Below are positions 35,245-43,693 of a DNA stretch of 64,000 nt, piece by piece. A program made the translations under genes and the position numbers. Source of the DNA: Melioribacteraceae bacterium (GTDB taxonomy: Bacteria > Bacteroidota > Ignavibacteria > Ignavibacteriales > Melioribacteraceae); contig JAOADJ010000036.1 of the NCBI GenBank assembly GCA_026417375.1, positions 124,001 to 188,000 of the forward strand. The letters are read 5' to 3'. Each line of letters starts with the position of its first letter. Within the stretch, counting starts at the first letter, position 1. The notes beneath the pieces are model-generated. The model was not told the origin of the DNA and did not search any database. It saw only the letters and a list, made by a program, of their open reading frames with translations.

Positions 35245-35513
35245 GATACTTCACTTATTTCTTCTATAACTTCTCTCAATTTAGGTGGCAAGTATATTTC
35301 ATTGACACCAAGTTCTTTTAAAGCAGTTGTTAAAATTATTATTTTTTTTTGAAGAGAAGATAATTTATTAATTACTATTGTTTTATCTGTTTTAACTATA
35401 CAATAACCACCTTGAAAATCTCCCCTTTCAAATCTAACCTTTGCTCCCAATTGATTTGCAATTTCTTTCAAGTCATTTAAAATATTTTCTAACTCTTTTT
35501 CTTTTAATTTCAT
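35241..35513 (-). CDS. conserved small protein of unknown function
   Basis: 90 residues without a family I can name. An N-terminal helix (LENILNDLKEIANQLGAKVR) precedes RFERGDFQGGYCIVKTDKTI, which looks like a small beta-structured unit, and the C-terminal half contains IILTTALKELGVNEIYLPPK. Comparable small proteins with an ERGDFxGGYC motif occur beside aroQ or xerD in FCB-group genomes, as far as I recall. The gene overlaps both neighbours by 4 bp, so it is certainly part of the operon and likely real. Confidence 0.65.
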   Translation of the reverse strand: MKLKEKELENILNDLKEIANQLGAKVRFERGDFQGGYCIVKTDKTIVINKLSSLQKKIIILTTALKELGVNEIYLPPKLREVIEEISEVS

Positions 35514-36028
35514 ATTGATTTTTGCAGTGGTTTAAAAATTACTAAATAAATGATGAAGAAATATGAAAAAATTTCAATAATTGAGAAATTGCTTAAAATA
35601 ATTAAACGTTCTTTAATTAGTTTTATTAATTCTAATGATTCTTTATTATTTAACTCTAAAATTTTTTGTGCAATTAAATAGTCTTTTAATAACAGAAATA
35701 TTTCAAATGGTAGTGTTGCGAAAATAATTATTGTTATTATAAGTAACCATCCATTATTCTTAAGTTTTAAATCAGATAAAAATAAAAAAGTGATGAATAA
35801 TAGAATAAACAATAAATACAAAATTATATTTGAAAGTATTAAAGGATAAAATGAATAAAAGAAAGGTGCTAAATCTATATTGTTGAATAAACTTTTTAGT
35901 TCCATTGTTTCAGCATCAAACAGTTGAAATACAACTAAATGTCTTGCAACATAAGTACCCAACCAAAGAATAAAACTAATAACTAAAAATAACTGGACTA
36001 TATTAAATATTAATTTTTTCTTAAACAT
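35510..36028 (-). CDS. four-helix integral membrane protein of unknown function
   Basis: 172 residues with about four long hydrophobic segments: near residues 8-30 (FNIVQLFLVISFILWLGTYV), 60-85, 93-113 and 150-168. Charged residues lie between them, and no catalytic motif or cysteine is visible. The ATGA overlap with the small upstream-facing gene and its place in the minus-strand run suggest co-expression. I cannot assign a family or function. It may be a DUF-type membrane protein restricted to this lineage. Confidence 0.6.
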   Translation of the reverse strand: MFKKKLIFNIVQLFLVISFILWLGTYVARHLVVFQLFDAETMELKSLFNNIDLAPFFYSFYPLILSNIILYLLFILLFITFLFLSDLKLKNNGWLLIITIIIFATLPFEIFLLLKDYLIAQKILELNNKESLELIKLIKERLIILSNFSIIEIFSYFFIIYLVIFKPLQKSI

Positions 36029-36084
36029 AGATTTTCATTTTATTTAGTTTAAAGATAATAAAAAGTTTAAAATCATTTAAATTA

Positions 36085-36774
36085 TTAATTTATTAATATC
36101 ATAATTAAAGTAATTAATAAAATAAATGATAAAAATATTGATAAAAGAAGTTTACTTGATTGAGTATATATAGAAATAATTATTAAAAAGATTGACCAAA
36201 TAATAAAACTTAACTCAATAATATAGAATATTATGCTTTGCAATGGTTTAATAATTAATGGACTGGGATTAAAAGTAAACCAATATAATCCAAAAAGTGC
36301 AATTTGAAATGGTAATAGAAAAATTGATGAAATTACATTTGGCAAAAATGAAAAAGCAAGAATTGTAAAATTATCTTTAGGTCTTGTTTGTATTTTGATT
36401 AATTTTAAAACATATGTTAATAAATATGAAAAGAGTGTTATAGTTAATATTATAAAAGTACCTTTCAAAAGAGATAAATTAAATGTGGCTTCATTTGTGT
36501 GATAAATTGATGCTTTAATATTTGTAATAATGTAATCTAAAAATGAAAATCTAATTAATATTAAAAATGAGATTAATATTAAATAATTTTTTTTATCTGC
36601 TTGAATTATTTTTTGAAATGTTAGAACAGGTTCATATAAAATTTTCCATGCAATATCCCAAAAATCTATGTTTGCAATTTTACTTCTTAGGAATGATTGA
36701 CAATTAATACAATTTAATGAATATAATGGATTTTCTTTTTTACAAATGTTACATGTTAAAGTATTTTTAATCAT
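36085..36774 (-). CDS. membrane protein with N-terminal zinc ribbon and Yip1-like domain
   Basis: The first 27 residues carry a four-cysteine zinc ribbon (CNICKKENPLYSLNCINC). Then comes FWDIAWKILYEPVLTFQKII, typical of the segment preceding a Yip1-type membrane domain, followed by about five hydrophobic helices through residue 229. In bacteria such Yip1-domain proteins have no established role. It overlaps the DUF5683 gene by 4 bp. The hydrophobic profile and segment order support the family call, but function cannot be stated. Confidence 0.65.
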   Translation of the reverse strand: MIKNTLTCNICKKENPLYSLNCINCQSFLRSKIANIDFWDIAWKILYEPVLTFQKIIQADKKNYLILISFLILIRFSFLDYIITNIKASIYHTNEATFNLSLLKGTFIILTITLFSYLLTYVLKLIKIQTRPKDNFTILAFSFLPNVISSIFLLPFQIALFGLYWFTFNPSPLIIKPLQSIIFYIIELSFIIWSIFLIIISIYTQSSKLLLSIFLSFILLITLIMILIN

Positions 36775-37310
36775 AATTTTATTCTTATAGCTATACTCAA
36801 GTTTTTATACAATGTATTTTCTTCTACATTAAAATCATATAAATGTGCATCAACATAAGCATCAAATAAGTTCAACAAATAAGCCAACCCAATATATATT
36901 GCAAATAAATCTCTTTGATCTCTATAAAATTCTCTAAGTTTATAGTAACTTAAATTTCCCTGATTATTATTTATACTTTTGTAATATAAATCCCTATACT
37001 TTTTGTATAAATTATCATTATTATTCCATTGATAACCAAGGTAACCAAACGCTCCAATAATAACTGGAATTTTCCAATATGATTCATTATAAAATTGTCC
37101 TAATCCGGGTATCAAAGCACTTCTAACTAATGCACCAATAGGAGATTTTTTCATTTCAAACTTTAAAGAATCAACGGATTTAAATTTATAAGTTGTATCA
37201 GCCTGTAACTGAAATGAAAATATAAAACTAAAAGTGAATAGTAAAAATGATAATGTAAAAAATAAAAATTGTTTATTTAATTTATTTTCCAAGCGATTCA
37301 AATAACTCAT
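36771..37310 (-). CDS. DUF5683-type predicted membrane protein
   Basis: An N-terminal hydrophobic signal or anchor (FLFFTLSFLLFTFSFIFSFQ) is followed by the block SPIGALVRSALIPGLGQFYN, which is characteristic of DUF5683, a family common in Bacteroidota and Ignavibacteria, often near parB. Here too it lies directly after parB. Later helices include IPVIIGAFGYLGYQW. The ATG at 37310 overlaps the parB end by 29 bp; an in-frame TTG at 37322 is the alternative. About 179 aa. Function unknown. Confidence 0.72.
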   Translation of the reverse strand: MSYLNRLENKLNKQFLFFTLSFLLFTFSFIFSFQLQADTTYKFKSVDSLKFEMKKSPIGALVRSALIPGLGQFYNESYWKIPVIIGAFGYLGYQWNNNDNLYKKYRDLYYKSINNNQGNLSYYKLREFYRDQRDLFAIYIGLAYLLNLFDAYVDAHLYDFNVEENTLYKNLSIAIRIKL

Positions 37311-38220
37311 AAAGTCTTTCAAATTCAGCTAATGAATAAAATTCTATTATAATTTCTCCTTTTCCTTCTTTAGATTGATTCATTAAAACTTTGGTACCAA
37401 ATATTCTTTGTAATCTTTCTTCAATTTCTTTTTTCATTGGAGAAGTGATTGAACCATTGTTAGTAAGTTTTTTTAATTTCTTTTTGGATGGTGGGTTAAA
37501 AAATGCTCTTACTAAATCTTCAACTTTTCTTACTGATAGACTTTGTTTAATTATTTTTTCATAAAAATCTAATTGAGTTATTTCATTTGGTAAATTAATT
37601 AATGCGCGTGCGTGCCCAGTTGTAATAATATTTTTAGCTAATCCTTCCTGTATTTTTTGAGGTAACTTTAATAAACGTAATGTATTGGTTATTGTTGTTC
37701 TATCTTTTCCAACTTTTGTTGCAATTTCTTCCTGAGATAAATTACACTCATCAATCAATTTTTTATATGCTAAAGCAATTTCTATCGGATTGAGTTCTTC
37801 CCTTTGAATATTCTCGATAAGAGAAAGTTCAATCATTGCTTCTTTAGAATCAACTTTAATTATGTATGCAGGTATTTCTTTTAATCCAATTTCTTTACAA
37901 GAACGTAATCTTCTTTCACCAGAAATTAATTCATAATTATCTTTAGAAATTCTTCTTACTGTAATTGGTTGTATTAATCCATTTTCGAGTATTGATTTTT
38001 TTAATTCTTCTAAAGCTTCGGTATTGAATTCAGTTCTTGGCTGATAAGGATTTGGAATTATTTTATCAAGAGGAATTTTTACAAGTACGTCAAAAGATTC
38101 TCCATCATCATTTTTAATTTCATTAGAAGATAACGCAACCGGAGAATCAAGTTTATCTTTTACTTTTGGATTTATTAAAGCTTCTAATCCTCTTCCTAAA
38201 CCTGGTTTTATGTTATTCAC
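37282..38220 (-). CDS. parB: chromosome-partitioning protein ParB
   Basis: CTPase/DNA-binding partition protein that loads at parS. Start [12 protein letters not shown], then the ParB N-domain [15 protein letters not shown] and [20 protein letters not shown]. The helix-turn-helix is in [20 protein letters not shown], and the C-terminal dimerisation domain ends ELFESLGK. The GTG start overlaps the parA stop (GTGA). 312 aa. This is the chromosomal type by gene pairing and length. I saw no perfect parS (TGTTTCACGTGAAACA) in the window. Confidence 0.94.
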   Translation of the reverse strand: MNNIKPGLGRGLEALINPKVKDKLDSPVALSSNEIKNDDGESFDVLVKIPLDKIIPNPYQPRTEFNTEALEELKKSILENGLIQPITVRRISKDNYELISGERRLRSCKEIGLKEIPAYIIKVDSKEAMIELSLIENIQREELNPIEIALAYKKLIDECNLSQEEIATKVGKDRTTITNTLRLLKLPQKIQEGLAKNIITTGHARALINLPNEITQLDFYEKIIKQSLSVRKVEDLVRAFFNPPSKKKLKKLTNNGSITSPMKKEIEERLQRIFGTKVLMNQSKEGKGEIIIEFYSLAEFERLYELFESLGK

Positions 38221-38996
38221 AATTCAACCTTTTTTTCTAAATTATTTCTTTGAATTAATTCTGAGGCTAATGAAATATAATTTTGAGCACCAACTGAACT
38301 AGCATCATAAAGTATTACTGGCTTAGAATGGCTTGGTGCTTCTGATAATCTTACATTTCTATGAATTAAAGTTTCATATACTTTATTTCCAAAATATTTC
38401 TTAACCTCTTCAACAACTTGATGAGATAATCTTAATCGTGTATCGAACATTGTTAATAATACACCTTCAATTGTTAATTCTTCATTCAAGTTTTTCTTTA
38501 CAATATTTATTGTATTTAATAATTGTCCTAATCCTTCTAAAGCAAAATATTCACATTGAACAGGTATTAAAACAGAGTTTGCAGATGTCAAAGCATTAAG
38601 TGTCAATAAACCTAAAGAAGGAGGACAATCAATAAAAATAAAATCATATTTATCATTAATCCGACTAATTGCATTTTTTAATAAATATTCTCTTTGTTCA
38701 AGAGAAACCATTTCCACTTCAGCACCAACTAAATTTATATTTGATGGTAAAATATCAAGAAATGGCATGTAAGTATTTTTAATACAATTTTCAATTGGTT
38801 CCTGACCAATTAAAACTTGATATACAGATAAGTCATTATTGTCAATACCAATTCCGGAAGTTGAATTTGCTTGGGGATCGATGTCAATTAATAAAGTTCT
38901 GAATTCGGCGGCGGCAACAGAAGCAGACAAATTTATTGCTGTTGTTGTTTTTCCTACTCCACCTTTTTGATTTGCTATTACTATTGTTTTTGCCAT
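38217..38996 (-). CDS. parA: chromosome-partitioning ATPase ParA (Soj)
   Basis: Deviant Walker ATPase that drives origin segregation with Par[21 protein letters not shown] (deviant Walker A with the signature first Lys), [30 protein letters not shown]. The 259-aa length is typical for chromosomal ParA without an N-terminal helix-turn-helix. It is coupled to parB by a 4-bp overlap and preceded by a metallo-hydrolase gene 13 bp upstream. ParAB often mark the origin region, but no dnaA or oriC is seen here. Confidence 0.95.
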   Translation of the reverse strand: MAKTIVIANQKGGVGKTTTAINLSASVAAAEFRTLLIDIDPQANSTSGIGIDNNDLSVYQVLIGQEPIENCIKNTYMPFLDILPSNINLVGAEVEMVSLEQREYLLKNAISRINDKYDFIFIDCPPSLGLLTLNALTSANSVLIPVQCEYFALEGLGQLLNTINIVKKNLNEELTIEGVLLTMFDTRLRLSHQVVEEVKKYFGNKVYETLIHRNVRLSEAPSHSKPVILYDASSVGAQNYISLASELIQRNNLEKKVEL

Positions 38997-39009
38997 AATG
39001 AGAATGTTT

Positions 39010-39687
39010 TTAAAGTTCTATTTCTTCACCAAAATTCATTACAATTGATTTTTTACCAAGTGCTTCTATTTTTTTCTTAAATTCAAAAGGATCAGCTTGA
39101 ATAATTGGGAATGTATTATAATGCATTGGAATTGCAATTTCTGGATTAGTTAATTCGACAGCTTTTACTGCATCATCTATTCCCATAGTAAAATTATCAC
39201 CGATTGGTAAAAGCATGTAATCAATTTTTGTCATTTCGCCAATTAATTTCATATCGTAAAATAAACCAGTATCACCAGTGTGATAAATAGATTTTCCATC
39301 AATTGTTAAAACAACGCCGCTTGGTTCACCTGCATAATAATTATCAGGTGTCATCGAACCATGATGAGCAATTGTTAATTTTACTTTTCCAAAATCAAAA
39401 TTAAATGCTCCACCAATATGCATATTATGAGCCTTGAATCCTTTTGATGAACAATAATTAGCAAGTTCATTCAAACAAATAAATAATGAATCGCATCTTT
39501 TAGCAATTTTAAATGCATCACCTAAATGATCTCCATGTCCATGTGTTAAAATAATATAATCAGCATCTACTTCATTAGATTTAACCAGTGATATCGGATT
39601 ATCATCTAAGAAAGGATCAATTAAAATTTTCTTTCCACTATTTGATGTTATTAAAAATGCTGAATGTGAGAAATATCTTAGTTTCAT
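39010..39687 (-). CDS. UPF0173-type metal-dependent hydrolase
   Basis: Metallo-beta-lactamase fold protein. The metal ligands are in [17 protein letters not shown] (HxHxDH), then HHGSMTP and [13 protein letters not shown], and MHYNTFP near the C-terminus. The family is widespread (UPF0173/YtkL) with no established substrate. 225 aa. The N-terminus [15 protein letters not shown] is conserved. It lies between the CHAD gene (7 bp) and parA (13 bp) and is probably co-transcribed. Cytoplasmic. Confidence 0.88.
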   Translation of the reverse strand: MKLRYFSHSAFLITSNSGKKILIDPFLDDNPISLVKSNEVDADYIILTHGHGDHLGDAFKIAKRCDSLFICLNELANYCSSKGFKAHNMHIGGAFNFDFGKVKLTIAHHGSMTPDNYYAGEPSGVVLTIDGKSIYHTGDTGLFYDMKLIGEMTKIDYMLLPIGDNFTMGIDDAVKAVELTNPEIAIPMHYNTFPIIQADPFEFKKKIEALGKKSIVMNFGEEIEL

Positions 39688-39694
39688 AAGAACC

Positions 39695-40144
39695 TCACTT
39701 TTTATTAATTAAAAAATTAAATTCATTTTTTTCTTCTACAAATTTAATTAATTCTTTTTTTATAGTTTGACGAATATTTTCTTTTTCGATTTCAAATTTT
39801 TCTTTAATTGTATTAAAATTTATTTCATTTAAGGATTTCAATTTTTCAATTAACACATCATAATCTCTTCCTTTACCTAATTCATCCTGAAGAAATTTCA
39901 CTTTTTTATAAGCTTTAATAAATTCTTTTTTATTGTAACAACCTGAAAATATTTCCATAACGTAACGTAATTTTCTCACAGCTATTCTTAACTGATGTAA
40001 ATTTTCGATTGATTCTTCTTTTAAATATTTTTTTACAAGCTTAAGAACAATTTTTAATTTATTTTCTAAAACAATATAAGAGCATTTATAATATTTTTTA
40101 TTTATGTCTAAATTTTTTATGTAAAACTTGTTTTTATTATTCAT
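39695..40144 (-). CDS. short CHAD-domain protein
   Basis: CHAD domains are helical, His-rich polyphosphate-binding modules. Here ESIENLHQLRIAVRKLRYVM and LQDELGKGRDYDVLIEKL match the first conserved repeat. The 149-aa length is about half of usual CHAD proteins (250-300 aa), so this may be a single-repeat form. Two bases separate its ATG from the cdaA stop. A link to polyphosphate is a family-level inference; no ppk or cyclase-type CYTH domain is nearby. Confidence 0.8.
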   Translation of the reverse strand: MNNKNKFYIKNLDINKKYYKCSYIVLENKLKIVLKLVKKYLKEESIENLHQLRIAVRKLRYVMEIFSGCYNKKEFIKAYKKVKFLQDELGKGRDYDVLIEKLKSLNEINFNTIKEKFEIEKENIRQTIKKELIKFVEEKNEFNFLINKK

Positions 40145-40145
40145 A

Positions 40146-40961
40146 TTAAATTGTGTTTTTTGATTTTAAAATACTTCTAAAACTTTTATCTGATGATTTT
40201 TTTAAAGATTCATTTAAATAATTACGTAAAGTTTCTTTAGAAATTCCAACTTTAAGCATCCCATTTTCAGCAATTGAAATACTTCCGGTTTCCTCAGAAA
40301 CAATTACACTTATTACATCAGCAATCTCTGAAATACCAAGCCCGGCTCTGTGCCTCATTCCTAAAATTCTTCCTTCTTTTTTTGTTTCACCAGATAAAGG
40401 TAATGTACATCTTGCTGCTTCGACAATATCATTTCTAACTATTACAGCTCCATCATGTAAAGGAGAACGAGGGAAAAAAATTGATTTAATCAAATTTTTT
40501 GTCAACGTTGCTTCTATAATTTCTCCGGTTTCAACTACACCACGAATTCCGCCGGATTTCACTATTACAATTAAAGCTCCATGTTGATTTTGTGCAAGCT
40601 CATATGCGGATTCGCTTATTATATCAGCAATATTTGAATTATAATTTTTTAAAAATATTCTAATAATTGGTGTTCTACCAATAATTACTAACATTCTTCT
40701 TATTTCCGGTTGGAATAAAATAATAAATGCTAATACCCAAATATCTGATAATAATTTTAATAACCAACCGAGTGCAATAAAATTTACAGCTTGTGCAACA
40801 AAAGAAAGAAACAAAAGGAAAATCAATCCATAAAATATTTGAACAGCAATTGTTCCTCTGATAATAGAATAAACTTTATAAAAAATTGCTGTTACTAATA
40901 TTATATCTATAATATCTAGTACAGTAACTGGTAAGAATGATATTTTGAATAGTTCAATCAT
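40146..40961 (-). CDS. cdaA: diadenylate cyclase CdaA
   Basis: Makes c-di-AMP from two ATP. Three N-terminal membrane helices (about residues 10-90) precede the DAC domain. Active-site motifs are FPRSPLHDGAVIVRND (DGA) and GMRHRAGLGISE (RHR), both intact. GALIVIVKSGGIRGVVETGE lies before them. The 271-aa length is normal for CdaA. The upstream neighbour is folP (8-bp overlap), so the usual cdaR and glmM partners are not adjacent. c-di-AMP suggests control of potassium/osmotic or wall homeostasis. Confidence 0.93.
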   Translation of the reverse strand: MIELFKISFLPVTVLDIIDIILVTAIFYKVYSIIRGTIAVQIFYGLIFLLFLSFVAQAVNFIALGWLLKLLSDIWVLAFIILFQPEIRRMLVIIGRTPIIRIFLKNYNSNIADIISESAYELAQNQHGALIVIVKSGGIRGVVETGEIIEATLTKNLIKSIFFPRSPLHDGAVIVRNDIVEAARCTLPLSGETKKEGRILGMRHRAGLGISEIADVISVIVSEETGSISIAENGMLKVGISKETLRNYLNESLKKSSDKSFRSILKSKNTI

Positions 40962-42132
40962 TTAATGTTTCAAAATTTTCAATTAAGTAATTTATTTCAT
41001 TTGTAAGTTTAGAATTTTTGGGGTTATGTGTTCTAATAAAACGAGCCCCATTTTTAATTGCAATTGATTCAGCAATTAATGTCGGTATTTCTCTTTCTTC
41101 TACATTTAAGTTTAATGATTTACCTAAAAATGATTTTCTTGATACTCCAATAAGTATTGGTTTCCCTATTCCATTAAATTCATTCAATCTTTTTAATATT
41201 TCATAATTATCTTTAACTCTTTTTCCAAATCCAATACCTGGATCAATTATTATATTATTTATACCAAACTTTTTAAGATCTTCAACTTTGGAATATAATT
41301 GGTCATAAATTTCTGAAACAACATCATCATAATATGGATTTTGTTGCATTGTTTTTGGATTACCTTTAATATGCATTATTACACATGGAATATCTTTTTC
41401 TTTTATCAAATCTTTCATTTTGGGATCGAAAGATAAACCACTAATGTCATTAATAATTTTGGCACCATTTTCAATTGCAATCCTTGCAACTTCAGATTTT
41501 GTAGTATCAATTGAAATTATTGCATCAGGTTTAAGTTCAATTATTTTTTTAATGACAGGTATTACACGTTGAATTTCTTCTTCTGCTGAAATTTGTTCAG
41601 CTCCGGGCCGTGTAGATTCTCCACCAATGTCTAAAATATCAGCACCATTTTCTAATAGAAATAATCCATGTTCAACTGCTTTTTCAGTATTAAAAAATTT
41701 ACCTCCATCAGAAAATGAATCTGGTGTTACATTTAATATTCCAAAAGTGTAAGATTTATTTAGTTTAAATTCTTTTTGATTTATTAAAATAGTTTTTTTA
41801 TTAAATGAACTTACGTTTTGAATAACTTTTAAAATTTTAAATCCAAGTTCTTCTTTTCCTAATGCGGTTATTTCTTTGGATAAGTCTTTGAAAATTGAAA
41901 AATTTCCAAGTACCAATAAATTGCATAAATCGTTTTCAAATTTCTCAGTTAGAAAACAAATTTCTTTGTTATTTAAAATAATTTTTTTTACTTTTTTTGC
42001 AGTTTGATAATCTAAATTTCTAATTTCTAAACCAAGTAAATCGTATTCATACAAATCTCTAAATATTTTATATTTATCAGAATATCTTTTGAATATTTCC
42101 TGATAAAATAAATTTATTATTTGTATAATCAA
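40954..42132 (-). CDS. folP: dihydropteroate synthase with long N-terminal extension
   Basis: Condenses pABA with dihydropterin pyrophosphate in folate synthesis. The DHPS TIM barrel starts near residue 130 with FGILNVTPDSFSDGGKFF, followed by DILDIGGESTRPGAE, INDISGLSFDPKM, and FGINNIIIDPGIGFGKRVKD; GVSRKSFLG follows near the end. The first 128 residues (starting MIIQIINLFYQEIFKRYSDK) are not in short DHPS (270-280 aa). Longer forms of about 390 aa with such an extension are known in other phyla, so the extension is probably genuine rather than a wrong start. Its role is unclear. Confidence 0.9.
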   Translation of the reverse strand: MIIQIINLFYQEIFKRYSDKYKIFRDLYEYDLLGLEIRNLDYQTAKKVKKIILNNKEICFLTEKFENDLCNLLVLGNFSIFKDLSKEITALGKEELGFKILKVIQNVSSFNKKTILINQKEFKLNKSYTFGILNVTPDSFSDGGKFFNTEKAVEHGLFLLENGADILDIGGESTRPGAEQISAEEEIQRVIPVIKKIIELKPDAIISIDTTKSEVARIAIENGAKIINDISGLSFDPKMKDLIKEKDIPCVIMHIKGNPKTMQQNPYYDDVVSEIYDQLYSKVEDLKKFGINNIIIDPGIGFGKRVKDNYEILKRLNEFNGIGKPILIGVSRKSFLGKSLNLNVEEREIPTLIAESIAIKNGARFIRTHNPKNSKLTNEINYLIENFETLND

Positions 42133-42150
42133 TTTTGCCTCAATTTATTA

Positions 42151-42173
42151 TTTCTTAATTATAAATTAAGAAA
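42151..42173. terminator. hairpin between rpe and folP
   Basis: TTTCTTAATT (42151-42160), 3-nt loop, AATTAAGAAA (42164-42173): a perfect 10-bp palindrome in the 63-bp gap downstream of rpe on the minus strand. It lacks a long T tract in the direction of transcription, so it may attenuate or only punctuate the run rather than end it. Confidence 0.35.
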
Positions 42174-42195
42174 AATATTTGAAATGAATTTTCAG

Positions 42196-42852
42196 TTAAG
42201 AAATGAGATTTTTAAGTTCAATTGTTGAAGCTGTTATGTTATCGGATTTAAAAATTGATTGACCAACAACAAAAACATCACAACCAGCATCAGAAACAGA
42301 TTTTATATTTTCTTTATTTATTCCACCATCAACCTGAATTAAATAATTCAAATTATTTTCTTTTCTAAAAGAATCTAATTGATGAATTTTCTTTAAAGAA
42401 TTTAATAAAAATTTTTGTCCACCAAATCCTGGATTGACAGACATAACTAAAACTAAATCAACAATTTCTAAAACTTCAAATAAAAGATTAACAGGTGTTG
42501 ATGGATTTATCGAGACACCTGCTTTAACACCAAATTCCTTAATTCTATTTAATGTTCTATCTAAGTGAATTACAGCTTCCTGATGTACAGTAATAAAATC
42601 AGAACCTGCTTCAACAAAATTTTCAATTAGTGAATCGGGATTATTAATCATCAAATGTGAATCAACAATTAATTTAGTTGATTTTTTTATTGCATTTACA
42701 ACATATGGTCCAAAGGTTAAATTAGGTACAAAATTTCCATCCATAATATCACAGTGAATCCAATCAGCACCACCTAATTCTACATATCTAATTTGTTGTG
42801 CGATGTTTGAAAAATCGGCATTAAGTATTGATGGTGCTAAATATTTTTTCAT
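42196..42852 (-). CDS. rpe: ribulose-phosphate 3-epimerase
   Basis: Pentose-phosphate pathway enzyme. APSILNADFSNIAQQIRYVE at the start, then DWIHCDIMDGNFVPNLTFGP, HLMINNPDSLI, VLVMSVNPGFGGQKFL and QVDGGINKENIKSVSDAGCD are all family signatures, including metal-binding His and Asp. 218 aa. It overlaps the PASTA-protein gene upstream by 4 bp. This rpe-PASTA pairing echoes the rpe location after the PASTA kinase/phosphatase genes in Firmicutes. Confidence 0.95.
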   Translation of the reverse strand: MKKYLAPSILNADFSNIAQQIRYVELGGADWIHCDIMDGNFVPNLTFGPYVVNAIKKSTKLIVDSHLMINNPDSLIENFVEAGSDFITVHQEAVIHLDRTLNRIKEFGVKAGVSINPSTPVNLLFEVLEIVDLVLVMSVNPGFGGQKFLLNSLKKIHQLDSFRKENNLNYLIQVDGGINKENIKSVSDAGCDVFVVGQSIFKSDNITASTIELKNLIS

Positions 42853-43592
42853 CTTATTTCACCAATTTTATTAGTAGTTAATACTACATTTATACTATCA
42901 CCAACTTTTAAAAGATTTCCTTCACTTGGTTGTTGATCAACAATTGTGTTGGGAAGTAATTTATTTGAATGAATAAATGATTTATGACCAACAACTAATG
43001 ATAATGACTTTAAAATTGCTTCAGCTTCGGTTAATGATTTACCAATTAAACCGGGAACACGGATCATTCCTTCTTGTGGGCCTAAACTAATTTTCACATT
43101 AACATAAGATCCTTTTGGTAATTCTCTACCTTGAAAATATTGTTGTTCAACTATTAAGTTGGCTGGTAATTCTGATTCAATAGAATCAATTTGACCAAGT
43201 TTTAATCCAACATTTTCTAATGTTAATTGTGCATCTCTCAAAGTTTTATTTACAATAAAAGGGACTCTTACCAAAGGTTCACCGCCACTTATAGTCAAAT
43301 AAACTCTTCTTCCCTCTTTAACTACACTACCATTATTAGGTTTTTGAAAAATTACTTTATCTTTTCCAAACTTATCATCAAATCTGGTAGTTTGAATTAC
43401 GGGCGTCAAATTATTTTTTTCAAGTAAGCTAATTGCTTGGTTTTTATCTAATCCAATTACTTTTGGTACTATTGTTTCATTTCCTTTTACAAAAAGAGGT
43501 AATAAGATTGAATCCAGAATTATTAATATTCCAACGAATAAAATAAAAATTGCAATTGCAGGTTTCCATATTTTAATAATTGTCTTTTTCAT
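42849..43592 (-). CDS. membrane-anchored PASTA-domain protein
   Basis: An N-terminal membrane helix (about residues 11-36, AIAIFILFVGILIILDSILL) is followed by three PASTA domains: near 42-105 (VPKVIGLDKNQAISLLEKNN), 110-172 and 178-245 (VPGLIGKSLTEAEAILKSLS). PASTA modules bind peptidoglycan or beta-lactams. Unlike PknB-type kinases there is no kinase domain, so this is a stand-alone sensor or scaffold, a form also seen in Bacteroidota. A promoter of Bacteroidota type ends 4 nt before the ATG and no ribosome-binding site is present, so translation may be leaderless. Confidence 0.85.
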   Translation of the reverse strand: MKKTIIKIWKPAIAIFILFVGILIILDSILLPLFVKGNETIVPKVIGLDKNQAISLLEKNNLTPVIQTTRFDDKFGKDKVIFQKPNNGSVVKEGRRVYLTISGGEPLVRVPFIVNKTLRDAQLTLENVGLKLGQIDSIESELPANLIVEQQYFQGRELPKGSYVNVKISLGPQEGMIRVPGLIGKSLTEAEAILKSLSLVVGHKSFIHSNKLLPNTIVDQQPSEGNLLKVGDSINVVLTTNKIGEIR

Positions 43593-43596
43593 GCTT

Positions 43597-43628
43597 CAAA
43601 TATAAACACGTTGTAATTCTTACTCAAA
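43597..43628 (-). promoter_or_regulatory. Bacteroidota-type promoter for the PASTA-rpe unit
   Basis: Reading on the minus strand: TTTG (43628-43625), 20-nt spacer, TATATTTG (43604-43597), an exact match to TAnnTTTG. The -7 box ends 4 nt before the ATG at 43592, so the transcript start should fall at or very near the start codon. Confidence 0.5.
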
Positions 43629-43693
43629 ATTATTTTATGTTAATACATTAAAGATATTTTTTACTATTTTTCAACAAAAATTTTTAATAAAAA

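Noticed and set aside
37282-38996. parS site near parA-parB
   Set aside because: Searched by eye for TGTTTCACGTGAAACA and close forms; only partial ACGTGAA matches inside genes were seen, so none is reported.
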